This document shows, piece after piece, positions 45,872 through 54,184 of a stretch of 64,000 nt of DNA. Source of the DNA: Hahellaceae bacterium (lineage in GTDB: Bacteria > Pseudomonadota > Gammaproteobacteria > Pseudomonadales > Oleiphilaceae); assembly GCA_016744695.1 (NCBI GenBank), contig JADGDV010000002.1, positions 178,707 through 242,706 on the forward strand. The letters are read 5' to 3'. Below the pieces are notes generated by a model. The model searched no databases and was not told the DNA's origin. It was given only the letters and a program-made list of their open reading frames with translations. The position numbers and the translations under genes are program-made. Position 1 is the first letter of the stretch, and each line of letters begins with the position of its first letter.

Positions 45872-47194
45872 TTAGTGTGGTTTAAATTGAGTCGCTTCTA
45901 TACCATATTTAGATAAGAGCTTATAAAAATCCGTACGATTTCTCTGAGCAATTTTTGCTGCATTTACAACATGCCCTTCAGTCATTGTTATTAATTTTTT
46001 CAAATAGTTGCGTTCAAATTCTGCCCGTGCGTCACTGAATGAAGGCAAGTAATCAGCTTGGCATTCGAGTGCTTGCTCTACTGAAGCGACAGGAATAATG
46101 GGCGTTGTTGCTAGCGCGAGTGTTTGCTCGACTACGTTAATTAATTGACGGATATTTCCTGGCCAAGGTGCGGCGATGAGCATTTGCATCGCTTCAGGGG
46201 AATAGCCTTTAACTTTAATATTTTGTTTTCGGTCTAGTAAGTAGCGCACTAATGCTGGAATATCTTCGGCGCGCTCTGCTAGAGTGGGTATTTTAAGCTT
46301 AACTACTTTAAGGCGATAATAGAGGTCTTCTCTAAATTGTTGGCGCTGCATTGCTTCTTCAAGGTTACAGTGGGTGGCTGATATAATCCTTACGTCAAAC
46401 GGTACTGACTTAACACTCCCTACGGGGCGCACTTCTCTGTCCTGAAGTGCTCTGAGCAATTTTACTTGTAGGGTACTTGGCATATCACCTATTTCATCAA
46501 GAAACAGTGTGCCTTTATGAGCCGCTAAAAATAGACCTGAATGCTCATTTATAGCGCCGGTAAATGCGCCTTTAACATGTCCAAATAATTCAGATTCCAA
46601 CAAATGCTCAGGTAGCGCTCCACAATTGATGGCAATAAACGGCTTATTATGTCTTGGACTGGCTTTATGTACCGCGCGAGCTAACAATTCTTTACCTGTT
46701 CCACTTGGCCCTGTTATAAGAACACTAACGTCACTTTGAGCGACTTGATAGGCTTGCCCTAATAAAGTTTCCATCGCGTCATTGTTAGTCACCATTTCAG
46801 AGCGCCACTCTTCACTTATTTGTGAAGTTTGCTGTAATGCTTCTCGGATTGATGAAAGAAATTCATCGCGATTGATGGGTTTGGTTATAAAGCTGAAAAC
46901 CCCTTGCTGAGTGGCAGCAACGGCTTCTGGAATAGAACCGTGCGCTGTCATGATGATAACCTGTAATCCGGCTTGCAGTTGTTGAATTTTCCCAAATAAG
47001 GTTAAACCATCAATACCTTCCATTCTTAGATCAGTAATAACGAGGTCTACACGTTTTTTTGCGATCCATACGAGAGCAGACTCACCACTATCAACGCAGT
47101 GAACTTGATAGCTCTCGGCTTCAAGCCGAATAGAGAGCAAACGTAACAAGCTCACATCATCATCCACTAACAGTATTTGAGGTACACGCTTCAT
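45872..47194 (-). CDS. glrR: Sigma-54-dependent response regulator GlrR
   Basis: A 440-residue NtrC-type activator. Receiver domain: acidic Asp11-Asp13, phospho-acceptor Asp55 in LVITDLRM, and Lys in FITKPI. AAA+ domain: Walker A GPSGTGKELLARA near residue 162, the sigma-54 contact motif GAFTGA, Walker B GTLFLDEIGDMP and the R-finger region. A C-terminal Fis-type helix-turn-helix follows (VVNAAKIAQRNRTDFYKLL). It overlaps the QseG-like lipoprotein gene, and the cognate kinase gene is next. Two exact TGTC-N10-GACA boxes upstream of glrK are candidate targets. Confidence 0.93.
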   Translation of the reverse strand: MKRVPQILLVDDDVSLLRLLSIRLEAESYQVHCVDSGESALVWIAKKRVDLVITDLRMEGIDGLTLFGKIQQLQAGLQVIIMTAHGSIPEAVAATQQGVFSFITKPINRDEFLSSIREALQQTSQISEEWRSEMVTNNDAMETLLGQAYQVAQSDVSVLITGPSGTGKELLARAVHKASPRHNKPFIAINCGALPEHLLESELFGHVKGAFTGAINEHSGLFLAAHKGTLFLDEIGDMPSTLQVKLLRALQDREVRPVGSVKSVPFDVRIISATHCNLEEAMQRQQFREDLYYRLKVVKLKIPTLAERAEDIPALVRYLLDRKQNIKVKGYSPEAMQMLIAAPWPGNIRQLINVVEQTLALATTPIIPVASVEQALECQADYLPSFSDARAEFERNYLKKLITMTEGHVVNAAKIAQRNRTDFYKLLSKYGIEATQFKPH

Positions 47195-47766
47195 AGTGAT
47201 ACCTCAGGCTTAACTTTTTTGGAACGCTGTTTCATATGATGTTCGATGTTAGTTAATGCTTCTATTTTTTTTTGTAGCTCTGCGTTTTCATCAACTTGTG
47301 TTTTAGTTTTTTTGTTCTGGTCATTCAGTTGCCGCTGTAAAAGAACAACTTCTGATTTACGCTTTTGTAACACTCGGTTAAGCTTAATAATGTAATCAAG
47401 TAGTTCTTTAGATTTACATTTGACTAACTTTGTATCACTTAATTTTAGTTGCTTAAGGAGTAGGCTTTCAGCTTCTTGAAGTTCACGGTAACTCGCCTCA
47501 TTATGGGTGAGTAAAATCGAACGTAACCAAATTTGCTGCTCATTATCAGGTGTATCGACCGTGCTGAGTGCCTCCTCACGTAAAGAGTGGGGCAATAAAA
47601 ATATTTGAACCCACTCTTCAGTCCCAGAGTAAGCACTACAGCTTTCTAAGCGATTTTTATTAGTATATGAATACATTTCAAAGACTGGTGCATCACTTAT
47701 TTTGTGAGTGTTGCAAGCCGTTAACCCTAGTGCCAGCAAAGTCGTGAGGGGTAATATCCATTTCAT
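47191..47766 (-). CDS. qseG: QseG-like lipoprotein of the Glr system
   Basis: A 191-residue lipoprotein: signal peptide MKWILPLTTLLALGLTAC with the lipidated Cys18, then a helical periplasmic body with a coiled coil around residues 115-180 (VLQKRKSEVVLLQRQLNDQN). In enterobacteria QseG (YfhG) sits between glrK and glrR and modulates the kinase. Here it occupies the same place, overlapping glrR by four bases at one end and glrK by four at the other. Sequence is poorly conserved across the family, so the name rests on position plus lipobox and coiled coil. Confidence 0.75.
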   Translation of the reverse strand: MKWILPLTTLLALGLTACNTHKISDAPVFEMYSYTNKNRLESCSAYSGTEEWVQIFLLPHSLREEALSTVDTPDNEQQIWLRSILLTHNEASYRELQEAESLLLKQLKLSDTKLVKCKSKELLDYIIKLNRVLQKRKSEVVLLQRQLNDQNKKTKTQVDENAELQKKIEALTNIEHHMKQRSKKVKPEVSL

Positions 47767-49238
47767 GAAATTTTTATCTCAGTATAATTAGTACTATTAT
47801 TTGGTATCAAAGGAATATTTAACTGAAAACAAACCTCTGCCTGAGGGTGGTTCGCTAGCTGTAACGTGCCTCCATGCATTAACGCATACTCTTGCGCTAC
47901 GGATAAACCGATACCAGAGCCTTTAATGGTCCCTGACCTAGGTTGTCGTCCTTGTTCGAATGGTCTAAAAATACGCTCACGATCCTCCTCGGGAATAGCA
48001 ATACCGTGATTGGCAATTTGTAGCATTAGGTCTTTGTCTGTAGCTTGCCAACTAATCCACATTCTTGATGGTTGAATGCAGTAGTAAGTCGCATTAGATA
48101 CGAGGTTGCTCAATAGTGTTCGTAGTTTCACCCTATCTGCGTGGAGCATTAGTGATTGCCCCTCTAAGCAGTAATAAAGATCAGCTCTATTTATGTCTAA
48201 CCGGTGCTCATATAACACCTCATCGATTAGTTTTCTTAAATCAAACAGGCTAATTAATATGCTTCGTTGATATTTTAGCCCATTAAAGTCGAGCAAGTTT
48301 TCAATGATACGTTGCAGTTGTAGCCCTTTATCTTGAAGAATAACCACAATTTCTCTCTGAGGTTTCGTTAAGGGTCCAAGAATTTCCTCTTCCATAAGGT
48401 CAGCTCCTTCACGAAGGCTTGCAAGAGGCGTTTTTAATTCATGAGACATCTGCCTTATAAAACGTAGTTTTTGTTCTTCAAGTGCTTGCAGTCTAGACTG
48501 TAGCCACTGTAGTTTTTCTCCTAGATTGTTGAGCTCCCGCGGTCCATGAACTTCAAATTTTAATGATTCTTGCCCTGACCCTAGCTGCTGAATAATATCT
48601 TCAATTCTTTGTATTGGACGTATAATTAAAAAGGTAAACAGTACGCTCATTGCAATACTAAGTGGAACCAAGCTAACCCCCTGCCATAGTAACTTCGATT
48701 TAACCGATGCGGCGTCTGCAGCTAACTGTTCTGACCTCTGTTGAATGAGCTGTTGAATTTGCTGAACAAGTTGCTGTGTATGTTTGGCTAATAACTCAAA
48801 GTCACTAAGGGCATTCTCATAAATAGCAGAGTCATAAGGGGCATCACTCAGTGTTCTTATTAACATCTTGGAATTGCTATTAAGTTTATTACAGAGTAAT
48901 AGGCTATTTTGAGAGATGTTCCTTTTGCATATGTTATTAAGATCTTCATTAAAACGTGTTTCAGTTGTCTGGAATATTCCTTTTAGTTTAGAGTCTCCCA
49001 ATACTTGATATTGTCTTGCTGTATGCTCCATATCCAAAACAATTTCAGGTAAGCTCTGGCTGTTTTTAGAAAGAGAAACTATTTCCAGAGTAGTCACTCT
49101 GCTTTTCATTGATACACTCTCCAACGCCTGCATGGCTTGTAACAGCAGTGCACTAAGTGGCGTCAAAACTAAAACGAAAGAGATAACAACAAGTTGTAGT
49201 AAAGAGCGGGGGCGAAATAACATAACAGGTTTCGTCAT
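47763..49238 (-). CDS. glrK: Sensor histidine kinase GlrK
   Basis: A 491-residue membrane kinase. Two transmembrane helices, near residues 10-30 (LLQLVVISFVLVLTPLSALL) and 186-206, flank a periplasmic sensor domain. A HAMP linker follows (IIRPIQRIEDIIQQL). The H-box FIRQMSHELKTPLASLREGA has the phospho-accepting His. The N-box (LLSNLVSNATYYC) is good, and the G-boxes end in GSGIGLSVAQEYALMHGG. It is first in the glrK-qseG-glrR operon. Its promoter region contains GlrR boxes, so feedback on the operon is possible besides activation of the sigma-54 promoter pointing away. Confidence 0.92.
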   Translation of the reverse strand: MTKPVMLFRPRSLLQLVVISFVLVLTPLSALLLQAMQALESVSMKSRVTTLEIVSLSKNSQSLPEIVLDMEHTARQYQVLGDSKLKGIFQTTETRFNEDLNNICKRNISQNSLLLCNKLNSNSKMLIRTLSDAPYDSAIYENALSDFELLAKHTQQLVQQIQQLIQQRSEQLAADAASVKSKLLWQGVSLVPLSIAMSVLFTFLIIRPIQRIEDIIQQLGSGQESLKFEVHGPRELNNLGEKLQWLQSRLQALEEQKLRFIRQMSHELKTPLASLREGADLMEEEILGPLTKPQREIVVILQDKGLQLQRIIENLLDFNGLKYQRSILISLFDLRKLIDEVLYEHRLDINRADLYYCLEGQSLMLHADRVKLRTLLSNLVSNATYYCIQPSRMWISWQATDKDLMLQIANHGIAIPEEDRERIFRPFEQGRQPRSGTIKGSGIGLSVAQEYALMHGGTLQLANHPQAEVCFQLNIPLIPNNSTNYTEIKIS

Positions 49239-49288
49239 AGCTAGCTGAATTAATACTCGTTAGTGTAGGGCAGGTGTCATGAATCGAC

Positions 49289-49306
49289 TGTCGCAAAACA
49301 AAGACA
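49289..49306. promoter_or_regulatory. GlrR box 1
   Basis: TGTC (49289-49292), ten bases, GACA (49303-49306): an exact match to the TGTC-N10-GACA site bound by GlrR in E. coli. It lies 51 bases upstream of glrK and about 173 bases upstream of the start predicted for the sigma-54 promoter. Confidence 0.8.
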
Positions 49307-49353
49307 CGTAACTTATTGTTTTATAATAACTAGTTGAATAGATAAAAATAAAG

Positions 49354-49371
49354 TGTCTCTAATATGCGACA
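49354..49371. promoter_or_regulatory. GlrR box 2
   Basis: A second exact TGTC-N10-GACA (49354-49357 and 49368-49371), 65 bases from box 1 centre to centre. It is about 108 bases upstream of the predicted sigma-54 start, a usual distance for an enhancer of an NtrC-type activator. Confidence 0.8.
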
Positions 49372-49444
49372 TATTTAATGGTGGAATTACAAAATATAAA
49401 CAATATACATTATAACATTATGAATAATAAGAGTTTTAAAAAAC

Positions 49445-49460
49445 TGGCACATATTTAGCT
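49445..49460 (+). promoter_or_regulatory. Sigma-54 promoter
   Basis: TGGCACATATTTAGCT matches TGGCAC-N5-TTGCW with one mismatch in the -12 element. The invariant GG (49446-49447) and GC (49458-49459) have the required 12-base offset. Predicted start near 49471. The intervening DNA up to box 2 is strongly AT-rich, which would favour bending by IHF, though I cannot name a clear IHF site. Confidence 0.75.
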
Positions 49461-49636
49461 TATAAGTTCGTAGCACTTACAGTATTCGATAATGCACTGA
49501 ATAAAGTTTAAGAGCTGCTGTTTACAATGATACTTACGAGCATCATAAATAAATAGCTTTTTAAATACAGAAAAATTTATGTTATGAGCTACGTTTTATC
49601 AGCTCATTAATGTTGTGTTTTTATAAAGGAAAAATT
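49461..49636 (+). ncRNA. Leader or candidate GlmY-like sRNA region
   Basis: About 165 bases would be transcribed from the sigma-54 promoter before the EF-hand start codon. A stem ATGAGCT (49584-49590) with AGCTCAT (49601-49607) is followed by a T-rich stretch ending in TTTTT at 49618-49622. This could end a small RNA, or be a leader structure just before the AAAGGA ribosome site. In E. coli the GlrR/sigma-54 target next to glrK is the sRNA GlmY. No sequence similarity to GlmY is obvious to me. Confidence 0.35.
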
Positions 49637-49939
49637 ATGACTATTCATACTAAAACTATCGTTACTACGGTACTTCTCGCACTCAGCACTATAGCCATTG
49701 CTGATGAGATGAATAAAGAAGTATCACCAACAGCTCCTAAAATTCAGGAAGAGTTTTCTGCGCTTGATAATAATAGTGATGGAAAATTAACTCAGGAAGA
49801 AGTTAATGCTAATCCTGAATTAGCCAGCTTATTTGTAGAGCTTGATGCAAACAGTAATGGTGATGTTGATATGAGTGAATATGTTTTATACAACAGCCCT
49901 GCAACATCGGCTGGAAAGCCAGAAGAAACTGTACAATAA
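49637..49939 (+). CDS. Small periplasmic EF-hand protein
   Basis: A 100-residue protein with a signal peptide (KTIVTTVLLALSTIAIADE) and two canonical 12-residue EF-hand loops: DNNSDGKLTQEE (residues 44-55) and DANSNGDVDMSE (residues 70-81). It should bind calcium in the periplasm. The start is ATG 49637 with AAAGGA upstream; an upstream in-frame start at 49610 would disrupt the signal peptide. It may be controlled by the GlrR/sigma-54 promoter. The tail is acidic. Partner unknown. Confidence 0.85.
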   Translation: MTIHTKTIVTTVLLALSTIAIADEMNKEVSPTAPKIQEEFSALDNNSDGKLTQEEVNANPELASLFVELDANSNGDVDMSEYVLYNSPATSAGKPEETVQ

Positions 49940-50017
49940 CTAGTTAGCTCGTGTTATTAAGGTTGTTGTAGTTAGCTATTTTTAAGCCCCATACCCCTTT
50001 GCTGTCTTGGATCATCC

Positions 50018-50037
50018 CTGCTTCAAGGCAGATTTTT
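50018..50037 (+). terminator. Weak terminator after the EF-hand gene
   Basis: CTGC (50018-50021) and GCAG (50028-50031), extended by weaker pairs, are followed by TTTTT (50033-50037). The stem is short, so confidence is limited. It is convergent with the integrase gene. Confidence 0.35.
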
Positions 50038-50056
50038 AATATTGAAGCGCATAAGG

Positions 50057-51310
50057 TTAATTTATAGGTTTAATCGACTTCTTTCGGGCAGATGCATGTC
50101 TTTCACGTAGCTCTATATCTATATACTTATCGGTAATGGCGCTAGAACCATGCCCTGCATCATCTCTTACATGCTCACGAGGTCTTCTTTTTACGTCATC
50201 GGATATACCTGTGTGTCTCAACCAGTGAACAGTAGCCGTTTTTAATCGCTCTGAATCTTCAATGAACTCATCTTGAATCATTCTTTTAACGGCAGCATCA
50301 AAACACGTTTGAACAATATTTCGAATTTGACGAGTACTCGATATTCCACCCGTGCCTCGGGTTTTTGGAATAAGTGGTGTTTGCTCACCAGGGTAGGGTG
50401 AAACGGATAAATTCCTAAACTGCCTGTAACGTTTAAGTGCAGTCAACATTTCATCACTCACAGAGACAGAGCGTTCTTTATTACCTTTACCTACGGTAAT
50501 AAACCACCAATTACCATCCATATCTAACTGAAAGTCACCCATTTTAGGGTACCAACGCTCACTTTGCGTTAACTCTGATACTCGTAAATACATGCCATAT
50601 AGGCAATTCATTACAAAAAGAGTTCGCTCATGAATCGTTGGGTTATCATTCGCCATTAATTCAGCCGTTTCTATCACGTACTCCCATTGAAGATCTGAGA
50701 GTCGACGTATTGTTTCATGTTGTTTTTTACGTATAAATTTACTTTTTTGACGAATTAAAGCAATAGGGTTAACGTCACTATGCTCTTCTTGTATAAGAAA
50801 ATTAAAAAAACTACTTAATATTGAAAATATAGCCTGAAAAGACTTTTGAGATAAAGCCCAGTTACTAACGTCAGGAGATTGCTCTTCAGAATATTCAACT
50901 TTGCCAATTTTTGATACAAAGGGACGCCAATCACGATTAATTACTCGCCGACCATTCTGATCAACAAACCGAGAAACCGTTTTGACACCTATCCACTCTT
51001 TTGGTGGGTTTTGGCAAAATGCCAAGAAGTCATCGATTTCTGATCGACGGATATCTTTAAGGCTTATACCCGCAACAAACCACGTCCATTGTAATAATCG
51101 TTCAACTTCACGGCGATAAGAGGCAAAGGTATCGTTACTGCCTCGATAGCTATATAAAAACTCACAGGCCATTAAATAATCAGCTACGGCATTGGTCGGT
51201 GCATTTTCTTCTATACGCTGTATAACAAGGGGGTTCTTTTCATGCTTTTCTTCTAGCATCACCTTTAAGGTATCAAAGAGGGCAAGTGGTTTTTTATTAT
51301 TTACTTTCAA
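50057..51310 (-). CDS. Tyrosine-type site-specific recombinase/integrase
   Basis: A 417-residue integrase. The N-terminal SAM-like DNA-binding domain spans about residues 40-110 (NDTFASYRREVERLLQW). The catalytic domain shows Arg in YLRVSELTQSERW, the lysine hairpin GKGNKERSVSV, the HxxR box HWLRHTGISDD, a His in DDAGHGSSAITDKYI and the nucleophilic Tyr in KYIDIE. All catalytic residues are present, so it should be active. It is alone, with no tRNA, excisionase or phage genes beside it. The start is a TTG at 51310; an ATG at 51259 is an alternative. Direct repeats and a palindrome lie just upstream. Confidence 0.88.
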   Translation of the reverse strand: MKVNNKKPLALFDTLKVMLEEKHEKNPLVIQRIEENAPTNAVADYLMACEFLYSYRGSNDTFASYRREVERLLQWTWFVAGISLKDIRRSEIDDFLAFCQNPPKEWIGVKTVSRFVDQNGRRVINRDWRPFVSKIGKVEYSEEQSPDVSNWALSQKSFQAIFSILSSFFNFLIQEEHSDVNPIALIRQKSKFIRKKQHETIRRLSDLQWEYVIETAELMANDNPTIHERTLFVMNCLYGMYLRVSELTQSERWYPKMGDFQLDMDGNWWFITVGKGNKERSVSVSDEMLTALKRYRQFRNLSVSPYPGEQTPLIPKTRGTGGISSTRQIRNIVQTCFDAAVKRMIQDEFIEDSERLKTATVHWLRHTGISDDVKRRPREHVRDDAGHGSSAITDKYIDIELRERHASARKKSIKPIN

Positions 51311-51327
51311 TTAGTTAACCAATGTAG

Positions 51328-51344
51328 TTAATGTTTAACATTAA
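51328..51344. repeat. Palindrome upstream of the integrase
   Basis: TTAATGTT, one central base, AACATTAA: a 17-base inverted repeat. Nearby, read on the minus strand, TTAACTA occurs twice with a six-base gap. These could be binding sites for the recombinase or its regulator. Biological role is inferred. Confidence 0.4.
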
Positions 51345-51371
51345 GTATGCCTTACAGAGTTTAATGCGTTT

Positions 51372-51575
51372 TTATTTTTTGCGGATAGGTAATATTGATT
51401 TAGTATCTTTTAAGGCGTTGTAACGTGCTTTACTGCTGACGCCAATGGTTTTAAACTGCCATTTTTTAAACCGATTTTTTTCATACATATAATATAATAT
51501 ATATATTGCCAATAATAAGAACATTGAAAAGAGCACAACCCCATACCCATAAAATTCACTAGCATTCAAATTCAT
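51372..51575 (-). CDS. Small single-pass membrane protein, unknown
   Basis: A 67-residue protein with one strong hydrophobic helix at about residues 12-31 (VVLFSMFLLLAIYILYYMYE), followed by a basic cytoplasmic tail (KNRFKKWQFK). Such a layout suggests an N-out membrane anchor. An AGGTGA sits before the ATG. I recognise no family. It lies between the integrase and the SDR gene on the same strand and may be part of accessory DNA. Could also be a chance ORF, but the helix and ribosome site argue for a real gene. Confidence 0.5.
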   Translation of the reverse strand: MNLNASEFYGYGVVLFSMFLLLAIYILYYMYEKNRFKKWQFKTIGVSSKARYNALKDTKSILPIRKK

Positions 51576-51697
51576 AATGTCACCTAGTAACTTATTCTTT
51601 CCTACGCAAGTGTAGGTTTAGATCTTACTATAACTGTTTATTTATACAGCTTCAATTGGTGTAAAAAAACTTCATGAAACACCATATAAAATACGCA

Positions 51698-52480
51698 CTA
51701 AACAGAAAAGGGTAGTCGCCTCGAAATAGCCTCCGACACTCTAGGGAAGTGATAATAAAACCCTCTACCTACCCTGGTTTTGGTATCAACTATAATAGGT
51801 GGTCTCTCTTCAACGGCTCTAACAATCCACTGGGCCGCTTCTTCAGGTGACATTCCAGGAAGTTTCTTGAACTTTTCAGTCGCATTGCTCATAGGTGTAT
51901 GAACCAATGGGAAATGAATCTGTGTAATCGAGATCCCTTTATCCTTCAATTCAACTCGCATACACTCAGCAATTGAGTCTAGAGCAGCCTTACTCGCATT
52001 ATAAGGGCCAAAACCAGCAACAGGCAGCATAGTTCCCCAGGTTGACGAGTTAATAATTTGGCCATCTTGAGCCTCTAACATTGAAGGCAAGAGCTTTCTG
52101 GTAAGTCGCACCGGGGAATAGTAATTAAGTTGCATGCAACGTTCAAAGTCATGATATCTCTCAAGCGATGCCACTAAAGGACGGCGAATTGAGCGTCCGG
52201 CATTATTAACGAGTACATCAATTTTTGAGTAATCTTCAAGTAATTTATCGCCAAGTTGATCAACGGCATCGAGGTCTGATAAGTCTGCAGGATACGCTTT
52301 AGCTTTTCCTCCGTCACGAACAATAATATCAATCACTTCATTTAATGCTTCTTCTCGCCGTGCAACCAAAATAACAATGGCTCCTTCAGCAGCTAACTGA
52401 ATGGCAGCTGACCGGCCAATACCACTAGATGCGCCAGTGATAACAATTTTTTTACCCTTGATTCTGTTATTATTTTTCAT
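51698..52480 (-). CDS. Short-chain dehydrogenase/reductase
   Basis: A 260-residue NAD(P)-dependent oxidoreductase. The nucleotide motif is VITGASSGIGRSAA at about residues 13-26, NNAG is present near residue 90, and the catalytic Ser and YxxxK are in INSSTWGTMLPVAGFGPYNASKAAL (partly quoted). The substrate is unknown; this classical SDR group often acts on lipids or acyl chains. I choose ATG 52480, which has AGGAG upstream, over an earlier start at 52507. Confidence 0.88.
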   Translation of the reverse strand: MKNNNRIKGKKIVITGASSGIGRSAAIQLAAEGAIVILVARREEALNEVIDIIVRDGGKAKAYPADLSDLDAVDQLGDKLLEDYSKIDVLVNNAGRSIRRPLVASLERYHDFERCMQLNYYSPVRLTRKLLPSMLEAQDGQIINSSTWGTMLPVAGFGPYNASKAALDSIAECMRVELKDKGISITQIHFPLVHTPMSNATEKFKKLPGMSPEEAAQWIVRAVEERPPIIVDTKTRVGRGFYYHFPRVSEAISRRLPFSV

Positions 52481-52672
52481 TATCACTCCTATTAAAACAA
52501 AAGACACTTATAACCATATTATCACTAACTTCTGTACTTCATATAAATTTATCCTACTCCTATAAAATAATATAAATACCATAAGTTAACTTGATGATTC
52601 GTAATCACAAAATAGTTGTGATATATATTATGTAATGATTTTTAACTTGTTGAACAGAAGGCTTATTTTAGT

Positions 52673-53014
52673 ATGAAAATATTATTCACGATTATATATT
52701 GCTTAATTCTGTCTTCGTGTAGCTTAATCGAAACGACCGAAATTGACCCAAATGCAATAAATATAAGAATGTATGAAGATTACCCACAGGTTGAATCATG
52801 TAACTATGTAAGTGAGGTTATCGGAACAGAGGGCAGTTGGTATAACTATCTTTTTATATCCAACAAAGATCTTACACAGGGTGCGGTTAATGACTTAAAG
52901 AACAGTGTGCTGGCCCTCAATGCAAATACTGTTCATACTCATACAAATATGGGGTTTGCTACATCGGTAACAATCTTAGGCCAGGCTTATCATTGTAAAT
53001 ATAATAACAATTAA
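52673..53014 (+). CDS. DUF4156-like lipoprotein
   Basis: A 113-residue lipoprotein with signal peptide MKILFTIIYCLILSSC and lipobox LSSC (Cys16). The body, VESCNYVSEVIGTEGSWYNYLF and GAVNDLKNSVLALNANTVHTH (partly quoted), fits the DUF4156 family of small outer-membrane lipoproteins of unknown function. It is convergent with the LysR gene 18 bases away, and divergent from the SDR gene. Confidence 0.72.
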   Translation: MKILFTIIYCLILSSCSLIETTEIDPNAINIRMYEDYPQVESCNYVSEVIGTEGSWYNYLFISNKDLTQGAVNDLKNSVLALNANTVHTHTNMGFATSVTILGQAYHCKYNNN

Positions 53015-53032
53015 ATCTGGCTATTTGCGGAG

Positions 53033-53929
53033 TTAATTAAACGTGTCTATTATTCTCTGTCGAAGCCAGGCATGAGCAGGGTCACTCTGGTCATGTTTAT
53101 GCCAGACCATGTATAGTTTTACCGAGTTAGTTTCAAAGGGAAGTGGCGAAAAATCGAGCCCACTCATCAAGTGATCACTTAATAAACTAAGCTGTGTCGA
53201 AATTAAGCTCGTACCTTTTATAAACGATGATAATGAGCCATGGTTAGAAACCGTAATTATAGGGGCATTTAGCGTAGTCATATCAAATGGCTGCAAAATC
53301 ATCATAGTTGACTCGGCCTCACCAAATTTCACATCTACGTATTGGCTATCAAGATATTCTTCTCTGCTTTTTGGCGGCATTCGATGTTCTGAATCATAGA
53401 AACATACCATTTCAGACTCAACTAACTCCTTAACAACAAAATCTTTCCCTAAGGGCGGGGCGGGTGTTATTAATAACTGGCAGCGAGAAGGGCGTGCACG
53501 TAGTGGGTTAACACTAGGAACGCCCGAGGGAATAAAATTAAAATTGAGGTTTATTCCTTCACTGTATAATTGTTTAAGGAGTTTAGGAAAAATATACATT
53601 ACAGTGAAATCGTTAGCGGCGACCGTAAACTCCAAACCTTTTTCAAACGGGTTAAATTCATTCTTATAAGTAAGCGCTTTAAGCTCACTCAAAACTTTTG
53701 TTACAGGAGCTTGGAGTAACTCACCTTTTTTCGTAGGGACAATACCGCGCCCATCCCTCACAAAAAGAGGGTCATCAAATGCTGTTCTAAGCTTATCCAG
53801 AGTGTGACTAATAGCAGATTGACTCACATTTAACTTTATTGCTGCTTTAGAAACAGAGTTCTCCTCGAGAACAGTCAAAAAAGCCCTAAGTGAGTTGCCA
53901 TCCAAGTCTAAGTAATCGATTTTACTCAT
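53033..53929 (-). CDS. LysR-family transcriptional regulator
   Basis: A 298-residue regulator. The N-terminal winged HTH is LRAFLTVLEENSVSKAAIKLNVSQSAISHTLDKLRTAFDDPLFVRDGRG (in part), a typical LysR DNA-binding domain. The C-terminal substrate-binding domain covers residues 90-298. I start at ATG 53929 (MSKIDYLDL); an ATG nine bases upstream and a longer in-frame start are possible. It is divergent from the beta-barrel gene at 54185, a usual layout for a LysR regulator and its target; it may control that gene or the lipoprotein run beyond. Confidence 0.85.
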   Translation of the reverse strand: MSKIDYLDLDGNSLRAFLTVLEENSVSKAAIKLNVSQSAISHTLDKLRTAFDDPLFVRDGRGIVPTKKGELLQAPVTKVLSELKALTYKNEFNPFEKGLEFTVAANDFTVMYIFPKLLKQLYSEGINLNFNFIPSGVPSVNPLRARPSRCQLLITPAPPLGKDFVVKELVESEMVCFYDSEHRMPPKSREEYLDSQYVDVKFGEAESTMMILQPFDMTTLNAPIITVSNHGSLSSFIKGTSLISTQLSLLSDHLMSGLDFSPLPFETNSVKLYMVWHKHDQSDPAHAWLRQRIIDTFN

Positions 53930-54184
53930 ATATACCATTAGTTTAAGTTTGTTTTTTAATATTAAAACTTTATGTATATTAATAAGCAAGTATTAGTGAG
54001 AGTAACTTATTAATTTTGTGAGTAATACAGGGGATTCTATTTAAAAGCTAAATTTTACTAGCCCTGAACTAGTGTGCCTTTAACCATTTATGTACGTCCA
54101 AAAATTGTGATATCTAAATGGATGATATTAGCAAATGAGAACTTGTAAAAATAATTTAATTTAGTAAATCGATGAGAAAGTATA

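Noticed and set aside
49940..50056. tRNA gene as integrase attachment site
   Set aside because: No cloverleaf-like sequence is visible; only a short hairpin with a T-run is present.
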